A DNA stretch of 26,193 nucleotides from an uncultured Spirochaetales bacterium. GTDB taxonomy: Bacteria; Spirochaetota; Spirochaetia; Sphaerochaetales; Sphaerochaetaceae. The DNA lies in contig CAKQJZ010000023.1 in NCBI GenBank assembly GCA_934247875.1, forward strand, positions 1 through 26,193, read 5' to 3'. The position numbers were made by a program, and so were the translations under genes. Below, piece by piece: positions 14,575 to 22,232 of the stretch. Under the pieces are notes generated by a model that worked only from the letters and a program-made list of their open reading frames with translations, ran no database searches and had not been told where the DNA came from. Numbering within the stretch: the stretch's first letter is position 1; each line of letters starts with the position of its first letter.

Positions 14575-14930
14575 TGGATATTATCAGAGCTATTGAAGCA
14601 AAGCAGATCAAGGAAAATGCTGAGAACTTCAGCATTGGAGATACAGTTAAAGTTTTCTTTAAGATCGTTGAGGGAACAACAGAGAGAGTACAGGTATTCG
14701 AGGGCATCGTTATTGCTAAGAATAATTCTGGCGTAAGAAAGACTTTCACAGTTAGAAAGATTTCTTATGGTATCGGCGTTGAGAGAATCTTCCCAATGCA
14801 CTCTCCTAGAATCGAGAAGATCGAAGTTGTTAGAAGAGGCCGTGTCAGAAGAGCTAAGCTCTACTACCTCAGAGATAGAGTTGGCAAGGCTGCTAAGGTT
14901 AAAGAACTCATCGTTAAGAAGAACGCGTAA
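14574..14930 (+). CDS. rplS: 50S ribosomal protein L19
   Basis: The 118-aa protein has the L19 core: FSIGDTVKVFFKIVEG near residues 18-33, VFEGIVIAKN, FTVRKISYGIGVERIFPMHSP and the basic end RRGRVRRAKLYYLRDR. L19 sits at the 30S-50S interface. The ATG overlaps the trmD stop (TAATG), and GAGG about 10 nt upstream may serve as its ribosome-binding site. It is the last gene of the ffh operon and is followed within 14 nt by a strong terminator. Confidence 0.98.
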   Translation: MDIIRAIEAKQIKENAENFSIGDTVKVFFKIVEGTTERVQVFEGIVIAKNNSGVRKTFTVRKISYGIGVERIFPMHSPRIEKIEVVRRGRVRRAKLYYLRDRVGKAAKVKELIVKKNA

Positions 14931-14943
14931 TTGCTATCTTGGA

Positions 14944-14973
14944 GGGTTGCTGAAAAAGCAGCCCTTTATTTTT
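14944..14973 (+). terminator. Terminator of the ffh-rplS operon
   Basis: GGGTTGC and GCAGCCC pair (one G-T) around TGAAAAA, followed by TTTATTTTT. Confidence 0.9.
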
Positions 14974-14999
14974 GACGTTATATTGGCTAATATCTAAGC

Positions 15000-15470
15000 A
15001 TGGGTAAGAACAATAACAAGGGCAATAGAAATGCCCAGGATAATAAAAAGAAAAACAGCTCTGGAAAGAAGAGAGCTAAACGCCAGGCTGTCTCTGGATT
15101 CTCAACTCTAAATCAGGTTGCTGGAGTTCCTAAGAGAAGAGAGTACCACTCAGACCTTCCAATCGATAAAGTGAAGAAGCTGGAAGAGCCTAGCGGAATC
15201 ATATGCGCACTCTGCGGCAAGTCTATTGAGACGATTGCCGACTCATTTACATATAATGATGGGTATGTGCACTTTGACTGTGCGCTTGATAAAATCAAAG
15301 AGAGTGAACAGCTTAAAGATAATCAGACTATCTCATATATTGGATCAGGCTCTTTTGGCGTATGCGAGAAAGGCGATGATGGCAAATATACCATAATCAA
15401 GAAGATTGCATTTGAAAGCTCAGAATCACTTGGAAAGATGCAGGAATATATTGAAGGACTTAAAAGATGA
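15000..15470 (+). CDS. Small zinc-finger-like protein of unknown function
   Basis: I do not recognise a named family for this 156-aa protein. Residues 1 to about 50 are highly basic and low in complexity (N, K, G, R, S), like an RNA-binding tail. Residues 66-96 hold a Cys-x2-Cys (69, 72) followed after 18 residues by His-x2-Cys (91, 94), a treble-clef or LIM-like zinc motif. The C-terminal part (SYIGSGSFGVCEKGDDGKYTIIKKI) looks like a small beta domain. It sits between rplS and coaD and overlaps coaD by 4 nt (ATGA), so it is cotranscribed with coaD. A hypothetical gene holds a similar place in other spirochaetes as far as I recall. No Shine-Dalgarno precedes the ATG, but TAATAT ends 6 nt upstream. 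A role with RNA or the ribosome is inference only. Confidence 0.85.
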   Translation: MGKNNNKGNRNAQDNKKKNSSGKKRAKRQAVSGFSTLNQVAGVPKRREYHSDLPIDKVKKLEEPSGIICALCGKSIETIADSFTYNDGYVHFDCALDKIKESEQLKDNQTISYIGSGSFGVCEKGDDGKYTIIKKIAFESSESLGKMQEYIEGLKR

Positions 15471-15964
15471 TCAAAGCTATGCTTCCAGGTTCCTTTGATC
15501 CACCGACAATGGGACACGTCAATATCATAGAACGCAGTGCAAAGCTATTTGATGAGCTCTATGTCGTTGTTGCAAACAATATAAAGAAGAACTATCTATT
15601 CTCTGAGTATGAGCGCGTAGAGATGCTAAGAGAGTGCTTATCACACTTGAAGAACGTCAAAGTAGTTTCATACAGCGGCTTAATGGCAATATTTGCCAAA
15701 GAGTATGATATAGACGTCATGGTAAGAGGCGTCAGAGCCCAATCAGACTTCAACTATGAGTTTGAGCTTGCGCAGAACAATATGAATCTCAATAGAGATC
15801 TTGAGATACTCTTTATCCCAACAGATCAGAAGTACTTTCTTCTGCATTCTTCTCAGATCAGAGAGTTTGCAGCATTTGGTGTCGATATCACAGGAATGGT
15901 ACCAGAGAATGTCAAGAGAAAGATGGATGAGAGATTCTTATCTTCTTCTAAGGCAAAGAGATAG
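15467..15964 (+). CDS. coaD: Phosphopantetheine adenylyltransferase CoaD
   Basis: CoaD makes dephospho-CoA from 4'-phosphopantetheine and ATP. The 165-aa product is of normal size and has the nucleotidyltransferase motifs: PGSFDPPTMGH (7-17, the T/HxGH motif), the RGVRAQSDFNYEF substrate loop, and a C-terminal HSSQIREFAAFG that replaces the usual ISSSLVRE. It overlaps the upstream zinc protein by 4 nt (ATGA) and is likely translated by coupling. With coaX it represents CoA synthesis in this window. No hairpin terminator follows it before the tRNA-Tyr promoter region. Confidence 0.97.
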   Translation: MIKAMLPGSFDPPTMGHVNIIERSAKLFDELYVVVANNIKKNYLFSEYERVEMLRECLSHLKNVKVVSYSGLMAIFAKEYDIDVMVRGVRAQSDFNYEFELAQNNMNLNRDLEILFIPTDQKYFLLHSSQIREFAAFGVDITGMVPENVKRKMDERFLSSSKAKR

Positions 15965-16006
15965 AGTTTTAATGTTCTAAATTAATAAAAAAAACGTAAA
16001 AAGTAG

Positions 16007-16040
16007 TTGATTAAATCCGCTATTTTTCGTTTAATACAAT
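16007..16040 (+). promoter_or_regulatory. Predicted promoter region of tRNA-Tyr
   Basis: TTGATT (16007-16012) is 17 nt from TTTAAT (16030-16035), and TACAAT (16035-16040) is a second -10 candidate. An A-rich tract (15988-16002) just upstream could act as an UP element. Either choice puts the start 8-13 nt before the tRNA. Confidence 0.4.
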
Positions 16041-16054
16041 AGTCGTTTGACACT

Positions 16055-16136
16055 GGAGAGGTTCCCGAGCGGTCAAAGGGGGCAGACTGTAAATCTGTTG
16101 GCTAAGCCTTCGAAGGTCCGAATCCTTCTCTCTCCA
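16055..16136 (+). tRNA. tRNA-Tyr(GTA)
   Basis: An 82-nt class II tRNA: acceptor GGAGAGG paired with TCTCTCC (one G-T), anticodon arm GCAGA-CTGTAAA-TCTGT with anticodon GTA, a long variable arm (GGCTAAGCC core) and T arm GAAGG-TCCGAAT-CCTTC. Discriminator A; CCA is not encoded. Confidence 0.96.
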
Positions 16137-16139
16137 ATT

Positions 16140-16167
16140 CCTTCTCTTAGTGAGAAGGTTTTTTTTT
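16140..16167 (+). terminator. Terminator of tRNA-Tyr
   Basis: CCTTCTC-TTAGT-GAGAAGG is followed directly by nine T. The next base begins GAGG, the ribosome-binding site of the following gene. Confidence 0.92.
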
Positions 16168-16177
16168 GAGGTAAAGA

Positions 16178-16615
16178 ATGTTCTTAGATGATGGCCTTGC
16201 ATTTACATGTCAGAGATGTCTATATTGCTGCTCAGCTGAGCCTGGCTATGTATTTCTGACCAAAAGCGATTTAGAGAGAGCAAGTGCATCTCTTGGCATT
16301 ACTGAAGAGCATTTTATCGATATATATTGCAGATATGTAGATTATGGTGCTTATTACATGATCTCTCTGAAAGAGAAATCAAACTATGATTGCATATTCT
16401 TGACTAAAGCTGGCTGCTCTATTTATGAAGGACGTCCAGGACAGTGCAGGACTTATCCTTTCTGGAAGAGCATTGTCGAGAGCAAATCAGCCTGGGAGAG
16501 GGAAGCTAAGAGCTGCCCTGGAATAAACAAAGGCAAAAAGATCTCTAAAAAAGAGATTGAGAAGAAGCTTGAAGAGGGTATGAAAGAACCTCCTTTGATG
16601 ATTTTCAAGCATTGA
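16178..16615 (+). CDS. YkgJ family cysteine-cluster protein
   Basis: The 145-aa protein has the YkgJ (UPF0153) pattern: FTCQRCLYCC with Cys11/14/17/18, then CSIYEGRPGQCRTYPFW (Cys80, Cys90) and a CPG at 113-115. The conserved cysteines are thought to hold zinc or an iron-sulfur cluster; no reaction is established for the family. GAGG lies 6 nt before the ATG but immediately after the T run of the tRNA-Tyr terminator, so the gene's promoter must overlap tRNA-Tyr or it depends on read-through. The C-terminal 30 residues are lysine-rich. A T-rich tract without a hairpin follows the stop. Confidence 0.92.
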   Translation: MFLDDGLAFTCQRCLYCCSAEPGYVFLTKSDLERASASLGITEEHFIDIYCRYVDYGAYYMISLKEKSNYDCIFLTKAGCSIYEGRPGQCRTYPFWKSIVESKSAWEREAKSCPGINKGKKISKKEIEKKLEEGMKEPPLMIFKH

Positions 16616-16625
16616 TTTCTTTTTT

Positions 16626-16653
16626 TTGCGAAAAGCCAAAATAATGCTATACT
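16626..16653 (+). promoter_or_regulatory. Candidate promoter of dnaG-rpoD
   Basis: TTGCGA (16626-16631), 16-nt spacer and TATACT (16648-16653). Transcription would begin near 16660, leaving only about 12 nt with GGAG before the TTG start, an unusually short leader. Confidence 0.4.
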
Positions 16654-16671
16654 ATAAAATGGAGTTTATTC

Positions 16672-18483
16672 TTGCCTAGGTTTACTGATAAAACTATCTC
16701 TGAAATAAAAAACAAAATCAGCATCAAGGATTTAATGAGCGAATATGCATATGTAGAAGCTCGTGGATCCAATCAATTCTGGGTCAAGTGTCCATTCCAT
16801 GGAGGTGGCAATGAGCGTACTGCTTCATGCCGCTTGAATTTAGAGATGGGGCGCTACTACTGTTTCGGCTGCCATGAAACTGGTGATATCTTCACATTAG
16901 TAATGAAAAAAGAAGGCTTAGACTTCTCAGGTGCTGTTGAGTACCTTGCTCGCAAAGCTGGAATAGAGCTTGAAGAAGCAACTAATGAAGATAAAGTCAG
17001 AAAGAGCGAGAAAGATATGCTCTATGAGCTTAACTCTCGTCTTTCTAATACATTCATTTATTACTTAAAAGAAACCAAAGAAGGTGAGAAAGCCAGAGAA
17101 TACCTGAAAAAGCGTCATGTATCAGATGAGATGATAGAGAAGTTCTCTCTTGGTTATGCCCCATCAAACCCAGATTTTCTCTACTCATTTCTCAAAAAGA
17201 AGGGTTACAGCGCTGAGTTCTTGGCTAAGTCTGGGCTCTTTTCGCAAAAGAATGCCAGATGGCCTCTGTTTGCTGATCGTCTTATGTTCCCGATACGCGA
17301 CAGACAAGGCAGGGTAATAGCGTTCTCAGGCAGAGATCTCTCTTTTAGCGATAAAGCTCCAAAGTACATAAATAGTCCTGAGACATTTCTCTATCAGAAG
17401 AAAGATAACTTCTTTGGGCTCTTTGAAGCTAAGAAGACTATAAGCGAGAAGAAGTGGCCAATACTATGCGAAGGCAACTTTGATGTTGTTGCAATGCATC
17501 AGGCAGGGTACACAGAAGCCTTAGCAAGCCTTGGCACAGCATTCACAGAAGAGCAGGCAGAGCTAATTAAGCGCTGGTTTCCAAATGTTACAGGATTCCA
17601 TCTGCTTTTCGACAGCGATGAAGCAGGGCAGAAATCGACTGAGAGAGCAATACAGATTCTCAATAAGATAGGCTTCTCAGTCAAAGTACATAAGTTCAAA
17701 AGCGCTAAAGACGCATCAGAGCTCTTAGAAAAAGGCGGCAAAGAAAGCGTCGTAAAAGAATTTAATGATGCAATAGATGGTTTTGACTATCTTGTACAAA
17801 ATAACTCTAGTCGCTATGATATTTTAAGTGCAAAAGGCAAGTCAGGGTTTATCAGAGCTATGGGCTCCTTTATACTTGGCTGCCAAAGCCCTGTTGAAAG
17901 GGATTCATATATTTTGTCACTTGCAACTAAGCTTAATGCTTCTGAAGAAGCAGTTAGGGAGGAACTAGGTAGAACTAATTCAGATAAAGCTCCTGGAGAA
18001 AATGATGCTTCAGATGAGAATAGAGGTGGCAGAAACATATCGATAGATTTATTTCTGATGCTTTATTTTGCCAATCATAGAGCAGATTTCAAACGTGAAT
18101 ACAGACGACGTATAGCGTTTACAGATCTTGATGATAATGAAGCTCAGACAATATATGCAGCATTGGAGAATGCTATTAGGAATGGAATAGAATCAGATGA
18201 TCTGTTTTTGACTCTGATCAATGACGATAGATGCAGGAAAGAGGTGGCGACGACATTCGCTTTGGATGAATACAAAGAGACAAGTCAAGAGGCCGTAGAA
18301 GAAGCAATTAATAGGATAGCACTTAGGTCATTAGAGAAGAAAAGAGCACTGATAAATAATCAGCTAAGACTTTATAACGGGATTCTGAATGGTGATGAAT
18401 TTACCGAGCTGATGAATAGCAAGGCTCAGATTGATAAAGAAATCATGAGCTTGAAGAAAGGAATTAATGGACTTAACGAGTGA
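16672..18483 (+). CDS. dnaG: DNA primase DnaG
   Basis: DnaG lays RNA primers at the replication fork. The TTG start has GGAG 7 nt upstream and gives 603 aa, the usual size. The N-terminal CHC2-type zinc domain has Cys40, His43, Cys64 and Cys67 (CPFH ... CFGC), with a slightly longer insert than usual (GGGNERTAS). The RNA-polymerase core contains FPIRD..GRVIAFSGR (206-221), and the TOPRIM domain has Glu267 in CEGNFDV and Asp314/Asp316 in FDSDEAG. The C-terminal part (about 440-603) is the less conserved, helical helicase-binding domain. It overlaps the region just before rpoD, its TGA lying in the rpoD ribosome-binding site, which matches the classical dnaG-rpoD pairing. Confidence 0.97.
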   Translation: MPRFTDKTISEIKNKISIKDLMSEYAYVEARGSNQFWVKCPFHGGGNERTASCRLNLEMGRYYCFGCHETGDIFTLVMKKEGLDFSGAVEYLARKAGIELEEATNEDKVRKSEKDMLYELNSRLSNTFIYYLKETKEGEKAREYLKKRHVSDEMIEKFSLGYAPSNPDFLYSFLKKKGYSAEFLAKSGLFSQKNARWPLFADRLMFPIRDRQGRVIAFSGRDLSFSDKAPKYINSPETFLYQKKDNFFGLFEAKKTISEKKWPILCEGNFDVVAMHQAGYTEALASLGTAFTEEQAELIKRWFPNVTGFHLLFDSDEAGQKSTERAIQILNKIGFSVKVHKFKSAKDASELLEKGGKESVVKEFNDAIDGFDYLVQNNSSRYDILSAKGKSGFIRAMGSFILGCQSPVERDSYILSLATKLNASEEAVREELGRTNSDKAPGENDASDENRGGRNISIDLFLMLYFANHRADFKREYRRRIAFTDLDDNEAQTIYAALENAIRNGIESDDLFLTLINDDRCRKEVATTFALDEYKETSQEAVEEAINRIALRSLEKKRALINNQLRLYNGILNGDEFTELMNSKAQIDKEIMSLKKGINGLNE

Positions 18484-18491
18484 GGATGGGA

Positions 18492-20927
18492 ATGTCAGAT
18501 AAAATCAAAGATAGCGAATTAATCAAAGAACTCGTAAAGATTGAGAAGAAGCAGGGCACTGTAACGCTTTTAGATATCACAGAGACTATGAAGAACGTCA
18601 AAGATGGCACTGCTTTTACTCTTGATGAAATCATTGAAGAACTTACAGATGAAGGTATTTCTTATTCAGAAAGCGATGATGATGAAATAAGCGGACCTAG
18701 TGCAGAAGATCTTGAGAAATTCGGAGATATGGACATTGATGATGATTCAATTCCAGTTGACGAAGATAGCGAAGAATTCGATGAAGCATCTGAAGATGAT
18801 GACAGTGAGAAACTCAAGACTATCGACGAAGAAGATGACTCTGCTGAAGAAGAATTCGATGAAGAAGAACCTACAGAAGGGGAACTGAAGAACATCGACG
18901 AAGAGGAAGATGAAGAAGAGGAAGAAGAGGAAGATGAGAATATAAACGAGTGGAAAGGCACAGATGAGGATGCCGAGACCAGTGAGCGTTTTATCGACAT
19001 CTCATCTCTTTCTGAGCACTCTGAGTCTCATAAGTCCCATGCTGTTCAGTCTAAGTATGATACTTCTCAGGATGACCCTATAAGACTCTATCTCAAAGAG
19101 ATTGGAACAGAGAACCTTCTTACAGGTGAACAGGAAGTTGAGCTTGCTATGCAGATGGAGAAGGGCGCAAAGATTGTCAGATCTGTCATAAGAGAATCTG
19201 GCATATTGATTTCTTTCTTCTCTGATATCATCAAGCAGATCAATACAAAGATCGAAGATGATACAGAAGAGACAATGACAGCTGAAGAGATCAAAGAGTT
19301 CTTATCAACTCAGAAGCGCTACAACCTCAACTATAAAGATGCGCTTGGCAAAGATATTGCCAAAGAGATTGCTGAATACAATGAGATCAAAGAGAAAGCT
19401 ATTCTCTCTGGTGATAATCCAACTCTCGATAAACTCCTATTAAAGAGCAGAGAGGCTCTTCTTAATAAGCTCGGTGGATACCCAGATGAGAAATCTCCTC
19501 TATACAAAGGCAAGAAGCGTTCAGATTTCAATACAAGAGAAGAGTGGATTGAGTATTGCAGAACTTGCTCTAGAGAAGACAGAATCGCCACTCTTAAAGA
19601 GAGACTCAATGAGTATAAGCATGAAGAAGATGAGCTTAACCAGAAGATTGGCCAGATTGTAGCTAAGAAAGATGAAGAGTTTGAAGCTCATCATCCAGAC
19701 CTCAATAGCGAGGAACTTGATAAAGAGCTTGTTAAGCTCCATGCAAAGCTTAAAGATGACAATAAGAATGTTGGCGTAGAGCTTGCAAAGAAATATCAGG
19801 ATACAATCAAGGAAATCGAAGCACTTGAAGGTGGTGCATATCTTCCAATCACAGCTTGGGTATCTTCAATTGAACTTCAGCAGGAAGAGGTTGATGACCT
19901 TTCTGCTATATTCATCAATGCAAGAAACAGAATCAAAGAGTGCAGAGATAAGAAGAAGCTGCTTGAGTCTCAGCTTAAGATAACAACATCAAAGGAGCTC
20001 AGACAGCTTGGCAGAGACCTTGCAACAAGGACTAAAGCAAGCCAGATTGAAGCTGAGCTTGGACTATCAAGCGATGAGATCAAAGAGAAAATCAAAGACT
20101 TGCAGCTTACAGAGAAAGAGCTCAGAGGATTTGAGAATAACTTTGAATGCTCTTGCGATGAGATTCTCGATTCTGTTGCTGTAATACTCTATGGACAGCG
20201 CATCTTGAAGACTGCTAAAGATAGACTCATCAAGGCTAACTTAAGACTTGTTGTATCTATTGCTAAGAAATATACAAACAGAGGACTTCAGTTCTTTGAC
20301 CTTGTCCAGGAAGGCAATATCGGACTTATAAAAGCTGTAGAGAAGTTTGAGTATGAGAAGGGCTTCAAGTTCTCAACATACGCAACATGGTGGATCAGAC
20401 AGGCAATCACAAGAAGCATCTCTGACCAGGCTAGAACAATCAGAGTGCCTGTACATATGATTGAACAGATCAACAAAGTTGTAAGAGAGAGCAGAAACCT
20501 CTTGCAGACACTTGGCAGAGAACCTACAGACAAAGAGATTGCTACATCTCTTGGCTGGCCAGAGGCAAAGGTCAAGAATGTCAAATCTGTTGCTCGTGAG
20601 CCTATCTCACTTGAGACTCCAGTTGGAGAGGAAGAAGATAGCGTACTCTCAGATTTCATTGAAGATAAGGATGCAGAGAACCCAGCTAATAAGACTTCTT
20701 ATACTCTTCTTCAGGATAAGATCAGTGAGCTCTTATCTACATTGCCACAGAGAGAGCAGGAAGTTCTTAGAATGCGTTTTGGCCTAGATGATGGTTATGC
20801 GCTTACTCTTGAGGAAGTCGGACTATACTTCGATGTAACAAGAGAGAGAATCAGACAGATTGAGGCTAAAGCACTTAGAAGACTCAGACATCCAAAGAGA
20901 TCCAGACAGCTTAAGGACTGGAATTAA
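18492..20927 (+). CDS. rpoD: Primary sigma factor RpoD (sigma70) with enlarged non-conserved region
   Basis: The housekeeping sigma factor directs RNA polymerase to vegetative promoters. I chose ATG 18492, 6 nt after GAGG (18482-18485); this gives 811 aa against about 610-630 for E. coli and, as I recall, Borrelia and Treponema. In order: a region 1.1-like N-terminus (about 5-60), a very acidic linker (about 60-165), region 1.2 (about 193-225), a large charged helical insertion (about 226-571), region 2 (NLRLVVSIAKKY, FSTYATWWIRQAI), region 3, and region 4 with the helix-turn-helix VTRERIRQIEAKALRRLRHP. All core promoter-binding regions look intact. The insertion carries Cys pairs (CRTC, CSC). 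It is translated right after dnaG. Confidence 0.97.
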   Translation: MSDKIKDSELIKELVKIEKKQGTVTLLDITETMKNVKDGTAFTLDEIIEELTDEGISYSESDDDEISGPSAEDLEKFGDMDIDDDSIPVDEDSEEFDEASEDDDSEKLKTIDEEDDSAEEEFDEEEPTEGELKNIDEEEDEEEEEEEDENINEWKGTDEDAETSERFIDISSLSEHSESHKSHAVQSKYDTSQDDPIRLYLKEIGTENLLTGEQEVELAMQMEKGAKIVRSVIRESGILISFFSDIIKQINTKIEDDTEETMTAEEIKEFLSTQKRYNLNYKDALGKDIAKEIAEYNEIKEKAILSGDNPTLDKLLLKSREALLNKLGGYPDEKSPLYKGKKRSDFNTREEWIEYCRTCSREDRIATLKERLNEYKHEEDELNQKIGQIVAKKDEEFEAHHPDLNSEELDKELVKLHAKLKDDNKNVGVELAKKYQDTIKEIEALEGGAYLPITAWVSSIELQQEEVDDLSAIFINARNRIKECRDKKKLLESQLKITTSKELRQLGRDLATRTKASQIEAELGLSSDEIKEKIKDLQLTEKELRGFENNFECSCDEILDSVAVILYGQRILKTAKDRLIKANLRLVVSIAKKYTNRGLQFFDLVQEGNIGLIKAVEKFEYEKGFKFSTYATWWIRQAITRSISDQARTIRVPVHMIEQINKVVRESRNLLQTLGREPTDKEIATSLGWPEAKVKNVKSVAREPISLETPVGEEEDSVLSDFIEDKDAENPANKTSYTLLQDKISELLSTLPQREQEVLRMRFGLDDGYALTLEEVGLYFDVTRERIRQIEAKALRRLRHPKRSRQLKDWN
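18888..18941 (+). repeat. GA-rich low-complexity tract encoding an acidic run in RpoD
   Basis: A nearly pure purine stretch of GAA, GAG and GAT codons encodes about 14 consecutive Asp/Glu residues. It lies between sigma regions 1.1 and 1.2. Its imperfect repeats could vary in length between strains. Confidence 0.8.
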
Positions 20928-20992
20928 TCTAAGTAGTAGAACTCTAATAAAAAATTCGTTATTATAGTAAGGCAGGAGAAATAAATTACGTT

Positions 20993-21862
20993 ATGGCAGA
21001 TAATGAGATACTAGATTGCCTGATTAACCTTCAGGGTGTACTTCAGAATAAGTTTGAACTTGAGAACCAGGTTGAGGTTCTCCCAGCTAATCTTAGAGAA
21101 GAAGAGAGAAAGCTTAGTGAAGCCAATCAGAAATATCTTACACTAACAGAGAAATACAACTCTGTTAATGATGAGCTTAAGTCACTTTCAATCAAGTATG
21201 ATGATGCTTTTGCTAGCAGAACAGCTTATGAGAAGCAGATGGAGTTCATCTCTACACAGAGAGAGTATGAGGCATTATATAAGCAGCTTGAAGAGGCTAA
21301 GATTCAGGAGCAGACACTCCTCAAAAGCAGAAATGCTAAGCGTGTTGAGCTTGAGAACCTCTCTAAGGAGCTTGATGCTGATGAGAAGCTTCTCGATGAG
21401 CAGAAGAGTGTAGTAGAGGCAGAGCATCAGAAGGTTGATTCACTTCTGCAGGGTATTCTGAATGAGATTGATGAACTGAATAAGAAGTGCGAAGAGATTA
21501 AGGGAAATGTTATTTCTCCTGAGCTATATGAGAAGTTCTGCAACATCTCACGTCAGAAGAACGGCATCGGCATTGTACCTATCCACGGCCAGGTTTGCAT
21601 GGGTTGTGATATGGTTCTTCCAATGCAGTTTGTCATCGACACAAGACTGAAGCAGAGAAACAGTGAGATTGAGTATTGTCCATATTGCTCAAGAATCATC
21701 TGGTATGAGAAGCTAGATCCAGAGATTGAGAAGAACTACATTTTCGAGCAGCTTGAGCCTACTAAGAGCGAAGGCGGCAAAGCAAGTGCTAAGAGCAGTG
21801 CTAACGAGAATGAAGCATTCGACGAATCAATGGGTATGGATGAAGGCTTCGAGGATTTCTAA
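20993..21862 (+). CDS. Coiled-coil protein with C4 zinc ribbon (COG1579 type)
   Basis: The 289-aa protein has a long charged coiled coil (about 12-170), with EFISTQREYEALYKQLEEA at its centre, and then a C4 zinc ribbon with Cys202/205 (VCMGC) and Cys229/232 (CPYC) linked by MQFVIDTRLKQ. This is the architecture of COG1579, predicted nucleic-acid-binding proteins of unknown function. A low-complexity acidic tail (258-289) is extra. AGGAG lies 14 nt before the ATG, rather far. A C4 zinc protein lies near rpoD in Borrelia too, as I recall. The RNase P RNA starts about 10 nt after its stop. TATAGT at 20963-20968 may be its own -10 box. Confidence 0.9.
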   Translation: MADNEILDCLINLQGVLQNKFELENQVEVLPANLREEERKLSEANQKYLTLTEKYNSVNDELKSLSIKYDDAFASRTAYEKQMEFISTQREYEALYKQLEEAKIQEQTLLKSRNAKRVELENLSKELDADEKLLDEQKSVVEAEHQKVDSLLQGILNEIDELNKKCEEIKGNVISPELYEKFCNISRQKNGIGIVPIHGQVCMGCDMVLPMQFVIDTRLKQRNSEIEYCPYCSRIIWYEKLDPEIEKNYIFEQLEPTKSEGGKASAKSSANENEAFDESMGMDEGFEDF

Positions 21863-21872
21863 GTTTATTCAT

Positions 21873-22191
21873 CAGGCCTTTGAAGTAATCGCTTGAAATA
21901 TAGAGGAAAGTCCGGGCTCCGTAGGACATGATGCTGGCTAACGGCCAGGAGCAGCAATGCTACAGATAGTGCAACAGAGAGTAGACCGCCGAAAGGTAAG
22001 GGTGAAAGGGCAGTGTAAGAGACTACCGCTTGACTGGTGACAGTCAAGGCATGGTAAACCTCATCAGGAGCAAGGCCAAGTATGTAACTGGTTTGTCCGG
22101 CTATAGTTACGGGTAGGCTGCTTGAGCTGCAGAGTAATCTGCCGCCTAGATAGATGATTACATAAACAGAACTCGGCTTATCAAAGACCTG
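21873..22191 (+). ncRNA. rnpB: RNase P RNA (M1 RNA)
   Basis: This is the catalytic RNA of RNase P, which removes the 5' leaders of tRNAs. The universally conserved 5' core GAGGAAAGTCCGGGCTCC is at 21903-21920 and the 3' core ACAGAACTCGGCTTAT at 22166-22181. Between them are the GGTAAACC box and the usual helices. The termini pair as helix P1: CAGGCCTTTGA (21873-21883) with TCAAAGACCTG (22181-22191), one mismatch. Length about 319 nt, compatible with a type A RNA, though the exact ends are inferred from P1. No clear promoter lies in the 10-nt gap after the zinc-ribbon gene. Confidence 0.95.
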
Positions 22192-22200
22192 TATTTATTT

Positions 22201-22232
22201 AAAGCAGAAAGAGCAATCTACTCTGCTTTTTT
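22201..22232. terminator. Terminator between rnpB and mazG
   Basis: AAAGCAGA (22201-22208) and TCTGCTTT (22222-22229) form an 8-bp stem followed by TTT on the plus strand. The stop codon of convergent mazG lies in the loop (22218-22220), so the hairpin also ends up in the mazG mRNA, where the T run is weaker. Confidence 0.8.

Noticed and set aside
18662..19000. Serine-rich 112-aa frame antisense to rpoD
   Set aside because: It is the reverse complement of the Asp/Glu-rich tract of RpoD, so poly-Ser is a by-product of GA-rich codons. It has no ribosome-binding site.
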